From the NCBI RefSeq assembly GCF_014652435.1, contig NZ_BMYU01000006.1:124001-188000 (forward strand): a stretch of 64,000 bases of DNA. The letters are read 5' to 3'. The notes beneath the pieces are model-generated. The model was not told the origin of the DNA. It saw nothing but the letters and a program-made list of their open reading frames with translations, and did not search any database. Source of the DNA: Cognatundibacterium squillarum (GTDB lineage Bacteria > Pseudomonadota > Gammaproteobacteria > Burkholderiales > Burkholderiaceae_D). The position numbers and the translations under genes are program-made. Shown in pieces: positions 8,774 to 18,602 of the stretch (its first letter is position 1; every line of letters begins with the position of its first letter).

Positions 8774-9667
8774 TTAATTCAGTGCACCGGTCACGGTAGG
8801 ATATTCATTCCAGTGCAGCTTTTCGCGCAGGGTGTGGTAATAGTTCCAGTCCTGCGGATGCAGGAAGGTCACTGTATGTGCAGAGCGCCGTATCACAATA
8901 CGGTCCTGACACATCAGGCTGGCAAAGGTCTGCATGTCGAAATTCAGACTCATATCGCGGCCGGCCGCAATTTCAATCACGATCTCACTGCTGTCCGGCA
9001 ACACGATAGGACGATTCGATAAGGCATGCGGTGCAATCGGCACCATGGCAATGCCCTGCAGACTCGGGTGCAGCATAGGGCCACCAGCGGATAAGGCATA
9101 GGCGGTGGAGCCGGTCGGGGTGGAAATAATCAGACCGTCAGAGCGCTGGTTGTACATGAAGTGCTGATCGACTTCGACCCGCAATTCCACCATGCCGGCA
9201 CCGGCACCGCGCGCCACCACGATATCGTTAAACGCCACACCGCTGAAAATCTGGCTGCCGTCACGTAATACGATGGCTTGCAGCAGTGAACGTTTTTCGG
9301 CGATGTATTTACCGTCCAGCATATCGGTCAGCACCGGAATCATGCGCTCGCGCGGAATATCGGTAATAAATCCCAGCCGTCCCTGATTAATACCGATCAG
9401 CGGCACCGGATACGGTGCGAGCTGCCGCGCAACACCCAGCATGGTGCCGTCACCACCGAGCACAATCGCGAGATTCGCAACCTTACCGATTTCCGCCACC
9501 GATAAATGCTGCAGACTGTCGATGCCGCAGGTGCGCGCAGTTTCTGTTTCCAGCACCACAGTGACGCCGTGTTGCTGTAAAAAAACAATCAGCTCACGGA
9601 TGGATTCTTCTATGCCGCTGGCCTGGGTTTTGCCAACCAGTGCGATGGTTTTCGGTGTTGTCATCAT
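8774..9667 (-). CDS. nadK: NAD kinase
   Basis: A 297-residue ATP-NAD kinase producing NADP. The GGDGT motif (VLGGDGTMLGVAR) and the second conserved region (NQRSDGLIISTPTGSTAY, then LSAGGP) are intact. The start at 9667 or the adjacent ATG at 9664 is preferred; an upstream in-frame start at 9709 adds 14 residues (MHRCGRNARQADL...) that do not resemble the family. The gene is divergent from the HAD hydrolase, leaving about 100 bases for two promoters. Confidence 0.95.
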   Translation of the reverse strand: MMTTPKTIALVGKTQASGIEESIRELIVFLQQHGVTVVLETETARTCGIDSLQHLSVAEIGKVANLAIVLGGDGTMLGVARQLAPYPVPLIGINQGRLGFITDIPRERMIPVLTDMLDGKYIAEKRSLLQAIVLRDGSQIFSGVAFNDIVVARGAGAGMVELRVEVDQHFMYNQRSDGLIISTPTGSTAYALSAGGPMLHPSLQGIAMVPIAPHALSNRPIVLPDSSEIVIEIAAGRDMSLNFDMQTFASLMCQDRIVIRRSAHTVTFLHPQDWNYYHTLREKLHWNEYPTVTGALN

Positions 9668-9769
9668 TGTCAGATCAGCCTGTCGGGCATTGCGTCCGCA
9701 TCTGTGCATGACGCAAAAGCCCAGATTAGACCATAATTAGTGCAAGATTGATGATATTCCCACAGCATT

Positions 9770-10465
9770 ATGACAATTAAAGCCATCCTGTTCGATCTGG
9801 ACGATACCTTATGGCCGGTCGGGCCGGTGATTCGCCACGCGGAGCAAGCCTTGCATGACTGGCTGACAGTGCATACACCGCAAGTGACTGCGGCTTACGA
9901 TATCGAAGGCCTGCGCCGGCGTCGTCAGGCACTGGTGCCAACTGACCCGCGGTTTTCTTATGATCTGTGGAGTCTGCGTCATCGTTTGCTGCAGGATGTG
10001 ATGGCAGAGCAGGGCGCTGATCCGGCACATGCTGATGCCGCGATGCAGGTATTCGCACAGGCCAGAAATCAGGTCAGTCTGTATGACGATGTTCTGCCAG
10101 CGCTTCAGCAATTGCAGGCGGATTTCATTACCGGCTCGGTATCCAATGGTTTCGCCGATTTAAACAGTATCGGATTGGCGCCGTATTTCCGAGTCTCGCT
10201 GGCGGCACACAGTTTCGGCTGCGCGAAACCGGATCCGCGTATTTTTCTGGCTGCTTGTGAAGCCCTACAAGTGGCCCCACATGAAACCCTGTACGTCGGT
10301 GATGATGTGCTGCTGGACGTGCACGGTGCAACGCAGGCGGGTTTGCAGGCCGTCTGGATGAACCGTCACGGCATCTCCTCAGATAAGCCGGAATGGCAGC
10401 ATGTGACCATTCCGGCACAGATTCGCGATTTACATGATCTGAGACAGCGATTAACACGCGTCTGA
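9770..10465 (+). CDS. HAD-superfamily hydrolase
   Basis: A 231-residue haloacid dehalogenase-type phosphatase. Motif I is FDLDDTLW (nucleophile Asp9, Asp11), motif II SVSNG near residue 126, motif III with the CAKPDPRIF lysine near 148, and motif IV VGDDVLLDVHGA near 176. A helical cap sits between motifs I and II, as in subfamily I. The substrate cannot be told; small phosphometabolites are usual. It precedes hrcA by 35 bases on the same strand. Confidence 0.88.
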   Translation: MTIKAILFDLDDTLWPVGPVIRHAEQALHDWLTVHTPQVTAAYDIEGLRRRRQALVPTDPRFSYDLWSLRHRLLQDVMAEQGADPAHADAAMQVFAQARNQVSLYDDVLPALQQLQADFITGSVSNGFADLNSIGLAPYFRVSLAAHSFGCAKPDPRIFLAACEALQVAPHETLYVGDDVLLDVHGATQAGLQAVWMNRHGISSDKPEWQHVTIPAQIRDLHDLRQRLTRV

Positions 10466-10500
10466 TGTTCATTTGAAGATTGCTCGCATACAATGTCATT

Positions 10501-11520
10501 ATGCAACTCGATATCCGTGCCCAGACCTTGCTGAAAGCGCTCGTAGAGCGATACATTGCTGACGGCCAGCCCGTCGGCTCACGTGCTTTATCCCGTATTT
10601 CCGGACTGGATTTGTCACCGGCAACGATACGCAATGTGATGGCCGATCTGGAAGACATGGGATTTGTCTGCAGTCCGCACACATCGGCGGGACGCATCCC
10701 GACGCCGCGCGGCTACCGCCTGTTTGTGGATGAATTGCTGACGGTGCAGGAAATCGATGAAGTGTCGCTGGAATCCCGTCTGCAACCGGGCATCGTGGCG
10801 CAGCCCGCGCAGAAGATTATTACCAGTGCGGCGCAGATCTTGTCATCGCTGTCGCAGTTTGCCGGTGTGGTGATGACACCGCGTACCGAGTCCACGTTTC
10901 ATCAGCTGGAATTTTTGCGCTTATCCGAAAAAAGGATTTTGCTGGTCGTGGTGGGGCCTTCCGGTGAAGTGCATAACCGCTTGCTGCAAACCGAGGCGGA
11001 TTACACACCGTCGCAACTGACGCAGGCGGCGAATTATCTGAATCAGAATTTTGCCGGTCTCAGTTTTGAAGAAGCACGACGCCGCTTAACTGCAGAAATC
11101 CGGCAGTTGCAGGGCGATATGACCAGCCTGATGCAGGTTGCTGTGCAGGCAGGCAGTGATGCGCTGGCGCAGGATGATGAAGGCATGGTGATTTCCGGCG
11201 AGCGCAATCTGCTGAACGTACAGGATTTGTCATCGAACATGGGCGCACTGCGCAAAATGTTCGATCTGTTTGAGCAGAAAACCGGCCTGATGCAATTGCT
11301 GGATGTGTCCAGCAAAGCAGACGGCGTACAGATTTTTATCGGCGGCGAATCGCAACTGATGCCGGTGGATGAAGTCAGTATTGTGACCGCACCCTATGGC
11401 GTGAATGGCAAAATTGTCGGTACCCTCGGTGTGATCGGCCCGACCCGCATGGCGTATGAACGGGTGATTCCGATTGTGGATATCACCGCAAAATTGCTGT
11501 CGAACGCGCTCAGTCAATAG
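10501..11520 (+). CDS. hrcA: Heat-inducible transcription repressor HrcA
   Basis: A 339-residue repressor of groE/dnaK operons that binds CIRCE elements. The N-terminal winged helix is intact ([17 protein letters not shown], then the wing [16 protein letters not shown] at about residues 41-75), followed by the GAF-like and dimerisation regions ending in [15 protein letters not shown] 10501 begins [11 protein letters not shown], the normal start. No CIRCE-type inverted repeat (TTAGCACTC/GAGTGCTAA) is apparent next to it. The receiver-domain gene follows after seven bases. Confidence 0.95.
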   Translation: MQLDIRAQTLLKALVERYIADGQPVGSRALSRISGLDLSPATIRNVMADLEDMGFVCSPHTSAGRIPTPRGYRLFVDELLTVQEIDEVSLESRLQPGIVAQPAQKIITSAAQILSSLSQFAGVVMTPRTESTFHQLEFLRLSEKRILLVVVGPSGEVHNRLLQTEADYTPSQLTQAANYLNQNFAGLSFEEARRRLTAEIRQLQGDMTSLMQVAVQAGSDALAQDDEGMVISGERNLLNVQDLSSNMGALRKMFDLFEQKTGLMQLLDVSSKADGVQIFIGGESQLMPVDEVSIVTAPYGVNGKIVGTLGVIGPTRMAYERVIPIVDITAKLLSNALSQ

Positions 11521-11527
11521 GCTTGCT

Positions 11528-11926
11528 ATGAAACCTGAAGAACTTCGCATACTGCTGATTGATGACAACGATATCACCCGCGAAGTATTGCGCGTGGTAT
11601 TGCGTGGTCAGGGGTACCAGATTGTCGGTGAAGCCGGTGACGGCGATCAGGGTTTGCAAATGGCGCTGGAGCAAAAGCCGGATCTGATTCTGCTGGATGT
11701 GATGATGCCGCAGGTCAGCGGACTGGATATTCTGCCGCGTATCCGTGAACAATTGCCGGACACCAGAATTTTGCTGGTCACCGGCAGCGAAGATCATGAA
11801 ACCCTGCGCGAAGCAGCGCGCAGCGGAATCGACGGCTTCATCATGAAGCCATTCCGCGCCCGGCATATTACGGAAGCGGTCAGCAAAGTGATACCGGGTC
11901 TGATATCTGCAGGTGATACGCCATAG
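11528..11926 (+). CDS. Stand-alone response regulator receiver protein
   Basis: A 132-residue single receiver domain without an output domain. The acidic pocket is IDDND (residues 11-15), the phospho-acceptor is Asp57 in LLDVMMP, the conserved Thr/Ser is in LLVTGSED, and the Lys is in FIMKPF. Such CheY-like proteins act by docking on partner proteins; no kinase is encoded nearby. It lies seven bases after hrcA and before a bidirectional terminator, so it is probably co-transcribed with the heat-shock repressor. Confidence 0.88.
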   Translation: MKPEELRILLIDDNDITREVLRVVLRGQGYQIVGEAGDGDQGLQMALEQKPDLILLDVMMPQVSGLDILPRIREQLPDTRILLVTGSEDHETLREAARSGIDGFIMKPFRARHITEAVSKVIPGLISAGDTP

Positions 11927-11991
11927 TCAGCAGTCACTGCTGACATTAAATTGCCGGAAAATCGCTGAAAAATCCGGTATTTGCAAAGTAC

Positions 11992-12022
11992 AAAAAACGG
12001 AACCCGCGGGTTCCGTTTTTTT
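11992..12022. terminator. Bidirectional intrinsic terminator
   Basis: A self-complementary stem (ACGGAACC/GGTTCCGT around CGCG) flanked by a six-A run on the left and a T run on the right. It can end both the hrcA-receiver transcript (plus) and the fur transcript (minus), which converge here. Confidence 0.9.
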
Positions 12023-12042
12023 ATGCATGCTGAAAAGGCGGA

Positions 12043-12471
12043 TCAGCCTTTGTGCTCGCAGTTTTCTTTGGTGCAGTTGCCGTAAATCGCCAGCGAGTGA
12101 TCGGTGATTTTGAAGCCGCGTTCGAGAGCAATCTGGTGCTGGCGCTGCTCGATTTCCGGATCATAAAACTCTTCCACACGGCCGCAATTCAGGCAAACCA
12201 GATGGTCATGATGCGAGCCTTCATTCAGCTCGAAAATCGCCTTTCCGGTCTCGAAATGGTTACGGTGCAGCAGCCCCGCTTGTTCAAATTGCGTCAAAAC
12301 GCGATACACTGTCGCGAGTCCGACATCCATGTTTTCTGTCAGCAGGATTTTATAAACATCCTCTGCAGTCAGGTGGCGGACCTTACTGTTTTGAAATATT
12401 TCAAGTATCTTCAGACGCGGCAGGGTGGCTTTCAGACCGCTGGCTTTCAGATTTGTCGTACTGTTAGTCAT
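12043..12471 (-). CDS. fur: Ferric uptake regulator Fur
   Basis: A 142-residue Fur protein. The winged helix covers about residues 10-85 ([45 protein letters not shown]). The metal-binding core has [16 protein letters not shown] and the C-terminal [11 protein letters not shown], so the structural zinc cysteines are present. ATG 12471 is preferred over the upstream TTG at 12483. It is divergent from bamE with only 76 bases between the start codons, so promoters overlap, an arrangement (fur/omlA) known in pseudomonads and Burkholderiales. I could not pick out a convincing Fur box in the gap. Confidence 0.96.
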   Translation of the reverse strand: MTNSTTNLKASGLKATLPRLKILEIFQNSKVRHLTAEDVYKILLTENMDVGLATVYRVLTQFEQAGLLHRNHFETGKAIFELNEGSHHDHLVCLNCGRVEEFYDPEIEQRQHQIALERGFKITDHSLAIYGNCTKENCEHKG

Positions 12472-12547
12472 GTTTTCCGTCAAAAGAGAGCTATCTGCTT
12501 TATGATATCGGGTTTTAGGGCTTACTGCTCATTTACTGAGGTTTTGT

Positions 12548-13105
12548 ATGCGAAAGTTGTTCACGGGTTCTGTTTCTGCCAGTCTGGGTCGCATTGCGGT
12601 CGTGCTGGCGGCTGTCAGTCTGGGTGCCTGCGCCTCGCGTTCGGTGCAACTGACAGATGAAAATCTGAAAACCGAAGCGGTTGCCGGTAAAGACGGTACA
12701 CAGGTGTATTCGCCGACCGGAACACGTAAGTTCCTGGGCTTCTTCTCCCCTTACCGCATTGCTGTACAGCAGGGCAACTTCGTTTCGCAGGAAATGATGG
12801 CGCAGATCAAAGAAGGCATGAACCGTGAGCAGGTGCGTAATGTCCTGGGTACCGCCTTGCTGACCGATCCTTTCCATGAAGACCGCTGGGATTATCCTTT
12901 CCGCCTGATGAAGCCGAATGGTGAACTGATTATCAGTAAAGTCTCAATTCATTTCAAAAACAATCTGGTTTCCAAATTTGAAGGCGGTAATTTGCCGAAT
13001 GAACAGGAATATCTGGCACGTGTGACCGAATCTGCGCTGGCAAAACAGCGTATCGAGTCCGTCAACGATATCGATGGCAAACCGGCCCGCAAAGAAGGCA
13101 AATAA
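12548..13105 (+). CDS. bamE: Outer membrane assembly lipoprotein BamE (SmpA/OmlA)
   Basis: A 185-residue lipoprotein with a signal peptide ending in the lipobox LGAC (Cys28). The BamE core is seen as QGNFVSQEMMAQIKEGMNREQVRNVLG, then LTDPFHEDRWDYPFRL and ISIHF-like strands. BamE stabilises the BAM complex that folds outer-membrane proteins. It is longer than E. coli BamE (113) because of a C-terminal tail rich in Glu, Lys and Arg (about residues 150-185), common in betaproteobacteria. It is divergent from fur and 15 bases before dapB. Confidence 0.94.
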   Translation: MRKLFTGSVSASLGRIAVVLAAVSLGACASRSVQLTDENLKTEAVAGKDGTQVYSPTGTRKFLGFFSPYRIAVQQGNFVSQEMMAQIKEGMNREQVRNVLGTALLTDPFHEDRWDYPFRLMKPNGELIISKVSIHFKNNLVSKFEGGNLPNEQEYLARVTESALAKQRIESVNDIDGKPARKEGK

Positions 13106-13120
13106 TCCGTTTTCATTACT

Positions 13121-13933
13121 ATGAGTAAATTACGTGTGGCAGTGGCCGGTGCATCCGGCCGTATGGGCAAAATGCTCATCGAAGCGATTCTGGCTTCGGA
13201 TGATATGGAACTGGCTGGTGCGCTGGATGTGGCAAGCTCGGTTGCCATCGGCACCGATGCAGGCTTGTCTGCGGGTAAAGCCACCGGCGTGCTGATCACG
13301 TCTGATCTGGCAACCGGTCTGAAAGATGCGCAATTCCTGATCGATTTCACCCGTCCTGAAGGCACGCTGCATCATCTGGCTTACTGTGCAGAGCACGGTA
13401 TCCGCATGGTGATCGGCACGACTGGCTTTGATGAGGCTGGTAAAGCACGCATCGCCGAGCTGGCGCAGAAAACCGGCGTGGTGTTTGCGCCGAATATGAG
13501 CGTGGGTGTGAATGTGACGCTGAAGTTGCTGGAAATGGCGGCGCGCAGTTTCTCTCATGGCTACGACATTGAAATCGTGGAAGCGCATCACCGTCATAAA
13601 GTGGACGCACCGTCCGGTACGGCACTGAAAATGGGTGAAGTAATTGCGAATGCGATTGGCCGTGATCTGAACGAAGTTGGTGTGTTTGCGCGTGAAGGCG
13701 TGACCGGTGAGCGCGATCCGTCCTCAATCGGTTTTGCAACCATCCGTGGCGGCGATATCGTCGGTGACCACACCGTGCTGTTTGCCGGTATCGGTGAGCG
13801 CGTTGAAATCACCCACAAATCTTCCAGCCGCGTGACCTATGCGCACGGCAGTCTGCGTGCAGTACGTTACCTGCAGGAAAAGCAATCCGGTTTGTTTGAT
13901 ATGTTTGACGTGCTGGGTCTGAAAGCACTGTGA
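13121..13933 (+). CDS. dapB: 4-hydroxy-tetrahydrodipicolinate reductase
   Basis: A 270-residue NAD(P)H-dependent enzyme of the lysine/diaminopimelate pathway. The nucleotide-binding loop is [12 protein letters not shown] near residue 7, the catalytic region is [18 protein letters not shown] at about 149-166, and the N-terminal fold carries GTTGFDEAG. Length matches E. coli DapB (273). The gene follows bamE closely and is ended by a strong terminator. Confidence 0.96.
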   Translation: MSKLRVAVAGASGRMGKMLIEAILASDDMELAGALDVASSVAIGTDAGLSAGKATGVLITSDLATGLKDAQFLIDFTRPEGTLHHLAYCAEHGIRMVIGTTGFDEAGKARIAELAQKTGVVFAPNMSVGVNVTLKLLEMAARSFSHGYDIEIVEAHHRHKVDAPSGTALKMGEVIANAIGRDLNEVGVFAREGVTGERDPSSIGFATIRGGDIVGDHTVLFAGIGERVEITHKSSSRVTYAHGSLRAVRYLQEKQSGLFDMFDVLGLKAL

Positions 13934-13969
13934 GCATACGCTGACATTTGCAGTACATAGCAGAATCTG

Positions 13970-13995
13970 AAAAGGCCGCGTTTCGCGGCCTTTTT
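13970..13995 (+). terminator. Intrinsic terminator of dapB
   Basis: The stem AAAAGGCCGCG/CGCGGCCTTTT with a TTT loop and a T-rich tail, 37 bases after the dapB stop. Confidence 0.93.
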
Positions 13996-14080
13996 CTTTT
14001 GCTGTTTCGTAGTCCGTCAGGGGGATTTGCTGCAGCAGCACCCGCAAGCGCCTGAGAGCGGTGAAAATTGCCAGAAAATG

Positions 14081-14150
14081 CCCCAAATGCGGTGTTCAGC
14101 ATAGCGATCTCGCGGTCGTCGGCAGAAAGTCCGGGTCTCCGGAAATGGCA
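14081..14150 (-). repeat. Dispersed intergenic repeat, copy A
   Basis: Read on the minus strand, this stretch carries TGCCATTTCCGGAGA, then CCGGACTTTCTGCCGACGA, a variable C-G-GATCGCTATGC part and GAACACCGCATTT. The same order of blocks occurs on the plus strand at 32769-32837 and, without the first block, at 36969-37018. It fills part of the 405-base gap between dapB and leuS. It is not coding and has no terminal inverted repeats that I can see, so it is not an IS element. Confidence 0.75.
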
Positions 14151-14267
14151 GATGACGAAGTTTGCACAATGTAGTCTGTGCCGCGCATGTTGTTGTGGCA
14201 AGCACCGACCGGGTCGCCAACAGCGTCATCAGCAGTGTTTTCCTGCGCTGAGCCACTGCCGTTCTGG

Positions 14268-14295
14268 TTCAACTTGCTGCACTAGCGGTTATAAT
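14268..14295 (+). promoter_or_regulatory. Probable leuS promoter
   Basis: A perfect -10 TATAAT at 14290-14295 with a weaker -35 TTCAAC at 14268-14273, spacer 16. It lies 43 bases before the leuS ATG, downstream of repeat copy A, and fits the sigma-70 pattern. Confidence 0.6.
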
Positions 14296-14338
14296 GAAAG
14301 ATTGTGATTGATAACTGCATTCCTTTCCGGCCCACGCT

Positions 14339-16966
14339 ATGCAAGAAAAATATTCCCCATCCGACGTCGAACAAGCGGCGCAATCTCACTGGAAAAATAC
14401 TGAAGCATACAAAACGGTAGAAAACGATCCCCGTTTTCCGCAAGGTAAGTATTACGCCTGCTCCATGCTGCCTTACCCATCCGGCAAGCTGCACATGGGC
14501 CACGTCCGTAACTACACTATCAACGATATGCTGGCGCGCCAGCTGCGTATGAAGGGTTACAACGTGCTGATGCCGATGGGCTGGGATGCTTTCGGTCTGC
14601 CGGCAGAAAATGCGGCAATCGCCTATAAAAAATCGCCGGCGGAATGGACTTACGCCAACATCGACGACATGAAGTCGCAGATGGAACCGCTGGGTCTGGC
14701 GTTCGACTGGACGCGCGAAGTTGCGACCTGCGATCCGGACTACTACCGCTGGAACCAGTGGCTGTTCCTGAAGATGCTGGAAAAAGGTATCGCCTACAAG
14801 AAAACCCAGATCGTGAACTGGGACCCGGTTGATCAGACCGTGCTGGCCAATGAGCAGGTGGTTGATGGTCGCGGCTGGCGTTCCGGCGCACTGGTGGAAA
14901 AACGCGAAATTCCGGGTTACTACTTCGGCATCACGCAGTACGCAGAAGAATTGCTGTCCAGTATCGATACGCTGGACGGCTGGCCGGAACAGGTCCGCAC
15001 CATGCAGCGTAACTGGATCGGTAAGAGCGAAGGCGTGCGTTTCGCATTCCCGCATGAGATCCGCGACGAGCAGGGCCAGCTGATTCAGGATGGCAAACTG
15101 TACGTGTTCACCACCCGTGCTGACACCATCATGGGCGTGACTTTCTGTGCAGTTGCAGCAGAACATCCGCTGGCACAACTGGCAGCACGCAGCAATCCTA
15201 AACTGGCAGAATTCGCCGAACTTTGCAAAGCCGGTGGCACAACTGAAGCCGAAATGGCGACCAAAGAAAAAGAAGGCATGCCAACCGGCCTGTTCGTGAC
15301 ACATCCGTTCACCGGTGAACAGGTCGAAGTCTGGGTCGGTAACTACGTGCTGATGAGCTACGGCGACGGCGCGGTGATGGGCGTGCCGGCACATGATGAA
15401 CGTGACTTTGCGTTTGCCCGTAAATACGGCATTGCAATCCGTCAGGTGGTGGCAGTTGGAGGTGAAACCTTCAGCGCCGACGCATGGGCGGAATGGTACG
15501 GCGACAAACAAAAATCTGTGACGGTGAATTCCGGCCGTTTCGATGGTCTGGGCTATAAAGCGGCAGTGGATGCCGTGGCCGCAGAACTGATCGCCAAAGG
15601 TCTGGGCGAAAAGAAAACCACATGGCGTCTGCGTGACTGGGGTATTTCCCGTCAGCGTTACTGGGGTACACCAATCCCGATTATCCATTGCGAATGCTGT
15701 GGCGCCGTACCGGTTCCTTACGAAGATCTGCCAGTCGTCCTGCCGACCGACTGCATTCCTGACGGTTCCGGTAATCCGCTGAAAACCCGTGCTGACTTCC
15801 TGAACGTGGATTGCCCGACATGCGGCAAACCGGCGCAGCGCGAAACAGACACCATGGATACCTTCGTGGATTCCAGCTGGTACTTCATGCGCTATACCTG
15901 CCCGGATGCACCGGACATGGTGGATGGCCGTAATGATTACTGGATGGCGATGGATCAGTATATCGGCGGCGTGGAACACGCGGTACTGCATTTGCTGTAC
16001 GCCCGTTTCTGGACCAAAGTCATGCGTGACATGGGTCTGGTGAAGATTGATGAACCGTTCAAACGCTTGTTCACACAGGGCATGCTGCTGAATGAATCCT
16101 TCTACCGTGAAGTCGAAGGCGGCAAAAAAGTCTGGTACTACCCGAATGAAATCGAAGTACAGCACGACGACAAAGGCCGTCCTGTCGCAGCGATTCTGAA
16201 GAGCGATGGTCAGCCGGTACAAATGGGCGGCATCGAAAAGATGTCCAAGTCCAAAAACAATGTCGTCGAACCGAAAGACATTATTTCTCAGTTCGGCGCG
16301 GACACCGCACGTCTGTTCACGATGTTCGCCGGTCCTCCGGATCAGAGCGCAGCATGGAGCAACAGCGGCGTGGAAGGTGCATACCGCTACCTGCGTCGTT
16401 TGTGGGCGACTGCGCTGAAACTGGCACCGGTGATTGCATCGGGTCAGCAAGCAGCGCCGGAGCTGGCAGCAGATGTGAAGAACTTCCGTCGTGAAGTGCA
16501 TCTGACCCTGCGCCAGATCGATTCCGATTACGAACGTCTGCAATACAACACCGTGGTTTCCGGCGCGATGAAATTGCTGAATGCAATCGAAGCATTCAAA
16601 CCGGAAGCCGCCGGCGGTGCAGCAGCACTGCGCGAAGCCTTCAGCATTCTGTTGCGCACGCTGTATCCGGTTTGCCCTCACATCACGCATGTGCTGTGGG
16701 TGGAGCTGGGTTATGCAGCCGAGCACGGTGAGCTGATCAACATGGCTTGGCCACAGGTTGAAGAAGCAGCACTGGTGCAGGATGAAATTGAACTGATGGT
16801 GCAGGTCAACGGTAAGCTGCGCGGCAGTATCAAAGTCGCCAAAGATGCTGATAAAGCAACGATTGAAGCGACAGCGGTTGCCAGCGAGGCAGTGCAGAAA
16901 TTCCTCGAAGGCGCGCCGAAGAAAGTTATTGTTGTGCCGGGCAAACTGGTGAATGTTGTTGGCTAA
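14339..16966 (+). CDS. leuS: Leucyl-tRNA synthetase
   Basis: An 875-residue class I aminoacyl-tRNA synthetase. The HIGH signature is [11 protein letters not shown] (HMGH at residues 52-55), the KMSKS loop is KMSKSKNNV at about residue 634, and the CP1 editing domain ([14 protein letters not shown], then [12 protein letters not shown]) lies between. A zinc-type cysteine cluster (CECCGAV, CPTCGKP) is also seen. Length is close to E. coli LeuS (860). It begins the conserved leuS-lptE-holA-proA run; lptE starts 13 bases after its stop. Confidence 0.98.
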   Translation: MQEKYSPSDVEQAAQSHWKNTEAYKTVENDPRFPQGKYYACSMLPYPSGKLHMGHVRNYTINDMLARQLRMKGYNVLMPMGWDAFGLPAENAAIAYKKSPAEWTYANIDDMKSQMEPLGLAFDWTREVATCDPDYYRWNQWLFLKMLEKGIAYKKTQIVNWDPVDQTVLANEQVVDGRGWRSGALVEKREIPGYYFGITQYAEELLSSIDTLDGWPEQVRTMQRNWIGKSEGVRFAFPHEIRDEQGQLIQDGKLYVFTTRADTIMGVTFCAVAAEHPLAQLAARSNPKLAEFAELCKAGGTTEAEMATKEKEGMPTGLFVTHPFTGEQVEVWVGNYVLMSYGDGAVMGVPAHDERDFAFARKYGIAIRQVVAVGGETFSADAWAEWYGDKQKSVTVNSGRFDGLGYKAAVDAVAAELIAKGLGEKKTTWRLRDWGISRQRYWGTPIPIIHCECCGAVPVPYEDLPVVLPTDCIPDGSGNPLKTRADFLNVDCPTCGKPAQRETDTMDTFVDSSWYFMRYTCPDAPDMVDGRNDYWMAMDQYIGGVEHAVLHLLYARFWTKVMRDMGLVKIDEPFKRLFTQGMLLNESFYREVEGGKKVWYYPNEIEVQHDDKGRPVAAILKSDGQPVQMGGIEKMSKSKNNVVEPKDIISQFGADTARLFTMFAGPPDQSAAWSNSGVEGAYRYLRRLWATALKLAPVIASGQQAAPELAADVKNFRREVHLTLRQIDSDYERLQYNTVVSGAMKLLNAIEAFKPEAAGGAAALREAFSILLRTLYPVCPHITHVLWVELGYAAEHGELINMAWPQVEEAALVQDEIELMVQVNGKLRGSIKVAKDADKATIEATAVASEAVQKFLEGAPKKVIVVPGKLVNVVG

Positions 16967-16979
16967 AAGGATAGTCGTG

Positions 16980-17495
16980 ATGCGTCAATGGATTTCTGCA
17001 CGCTGCCTGCGTTTGTTGTTGTCGCTGACTGCCGCAAGTATGTTGCTGGCAGCCTGCGGTTTCCATTTACGTGAACCGGTTGCACTGCCGTTCAGCAGTA
17101 TTTATATCGGCTTACCGGTCACTTCGCCGCTGGCTGCTGAGTTAAAGCGACAGATCCGTTCAACCAGTCCGGCGCAGATCAGCGATACCCGGCAAAGCGC
17201 GCAAGTGGTGCTGGAAGTGCTGAGTGAAAAACGGGATAAGCAGATTCTGTCGCTGAACAGTCAGGGTCGTGTACGTGAATACAAACTGATTTATGACTTC
17301 AGTTTCCGCGTACGCACACCGGATGGAAAAGAGCTGATGGATACCGTGAATATCCAGCTGTCACGTACGCTGACATTCAATGAAGCACAGGTCAGGGCGA
17401 AAGAAGCGGAAGAAGCTTTATTGTTCCGCGATATGCAGAATGATCTGGTACAGCAAGTGCTCAGACGCCTGAGTGTTCTGAAGCCGGAAGCTTAA
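16980..17495 (+). CDS. lptE: LPS assembly lipoprotein LptE
   Basis: A 171-residue lipoprotein with signal peptide and lipobox LLAAC (Cys26), followed at once by GFHLRE, the hallmark N-terminus of mature LptE (RlpB). LptE is the plug and partner of LptD in the outer membrane. The ATG at 16980 follows an AAAGGAT ribosome site. The gene lies between leuS and holA, its standard place in proteobacteria. Confidence 0.94.
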   Translation: MRQWISARCLRLLLSLTAASMLLAACGFHLREPVALPFSSIYIGLPVTSPLAAELKRQIRSTSPAQISDTRQSAQVVLEVLSEKRDKQILSLNSQGRVREYKLIYDFSFRVRTPDGKELMDTVNIQLSRTLTFNEAQVRAKEAEEALLFRDMQNDLVQQVLRRLSVLKPEA

Positions 17496-17496
17496 T

Positions 17497-18516
17497 ATGC
17501 AGTTACGCGCTGACAGCCTTGATCAGCATCTGAGCAAAGGCTTATCCGCTTTGTATGTCATCACCAGCGATGAACATTTGCTGGCGATGGAAGCGGCTGA
17601 CAAAATCCGCAAGGCAGCGCGGACGCAGGGTTTCTCCGAGCGTGAAGTGCTGACAGTAGAGCGCAGCTTTAAGTGGGGTGCTTTACTGGCAGCAAATCAG
17701 TCTCAGTCTCTGTTCGGCGATAAAAAACTCATCGAGTTACGTATTCCTTCCGGTAAGCCGGGCAAAGACGGAGCGCAGGCTTTGCAGGAATACATTTCCC
17801 ATTTGTCACCGGATAACCTGTCACTGATCAGCCTGCCGAAGCTGGACTGGGCAACGCAAAAGGCGGCCTGGGTCACGGCGTTGCAGCAGGCTGCGGTCTA
17901 CATTGATATTCCTTTAGTGGAAAGGGCGCAGTTGCCCGTCTGGTTGCAGCAGCGCCTGGCTTTGCAGCAGCAGTCTGCAGAACGGCAGAGTCTGGATTTT
18001 ATTGCCGACCGTGTCGAGGGCAATTTGCTGGCAGCCCATCAGGAAATACAAAAACTGGGTTTGCTGTATCCTGCAGGTAAACTGAGTTTTGAACAGGTGC
18101 ACGACGCGGTGCTGAATGTTGCCCGTTACGATGTTTTCAAACTCAATGAAGCCATGCTTAGCGGCGATGTTGCACGACTGGTGCGGATGCTGGAAGGTCT
18201 GAAGGGCGAAGGTGAAGCACTCCCGCTGGTGTTATGGGCAGTTGCAGAAGAAATCCGTACTTTACTCAGAATTAAATCCGGACTGGTACAAGGTAAACCC
18301 TTACCGGTATTGCTCAAAGAAAACCGGATCTGGGGCCCGCGCGAACGTCTGGTTGAGCCCGCTTTGAGGCGGGTGCAACTGGCAGTGTTACGCGAGGCGC
18401 TTCAGGAAGCTGCCCAGATCGATAAGATGGTCAAAGGGCTGCGGGCAAAAGCATTTGCAGGAGATCCCTGGGATGCCTTGTTGCAACTCGGTCTGAAAGT
18501 CGCACGCGCCCGATAA
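17497..18516 (+). CDS. holA: DNA polymerase III subunit delta
   Basis: A 339-residue clamp-loader delta subunit. It shows the degraded AAA+ pattern of HolA (YVITSDEHLLAMEAADKIRKAA, then VERSFKWGALLAANQSQSLFGDKKLIELRIP) and the C-terminal collar helices (AVAEEIRTLLRIKSGL, PLPVLLKENRIWGPRERLV). Length equals that of E. coli HolA (343). It starts one base after the lptE stop codon. Confidence 0.95.
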   Translation: MQLRADSLDQHLSKGLSALYVITSDEHLLAMEAADKIRKAARTQGFSEREVLTVERSFKWGALLAANQSQSLFGDKKLIELRIPSGKPGKDGAQALQEYISHLSPDNLSLISLPKLDWATQKAAWVTALQQAAVYIDIPLVERAQLPVWLQQRLALQQQSAERQSLDFIADRVEGNLLAAHQEIQKLGLLYPAGKLSFEQVHDAVLNVARYDVFKLNEAMLSGDVARLVRMLEGLKGEGEALPLVLWAVAEEIRTLLRIKSGLVQGKPLPVLLKENRIWGPRERLVEPALRRVQLAVLREALQEAAQIDKMVKGLRAKAFAGDPWDALLQLGLKVARAR

Positions 18517-18602
18517 TGCCGTTTACCGGTATTCGTTGCGCAGTGCTCAGACCATTGTTAATCACTTATTTACTTGCTGGCAGTGCCGGCCGAATTTGAA
18601 TC

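Noticed and set aside
9668..9769. A CIRCE element between nadK and the HAD-hrcA genes
   Set aside because: TTAGTGCAAG at about 9738 recalls one half-site, but no matching GAGTGCTAA arm is present.
12484..12547. A Fur box in the fur-bamE gap
   Set aside because: TTATGATATC is only a partial match to the 19-base consensus; I would not call it without binding data.
14282..16726. An 814-codon open frame on the minus strand opposite leuS
   Set aside because: It lies wholly antisense to a clear leuS, is rich in His, Arg and Cys and has no recognisable domain. Strong codon bias of the true gene removes stops on the other strand.
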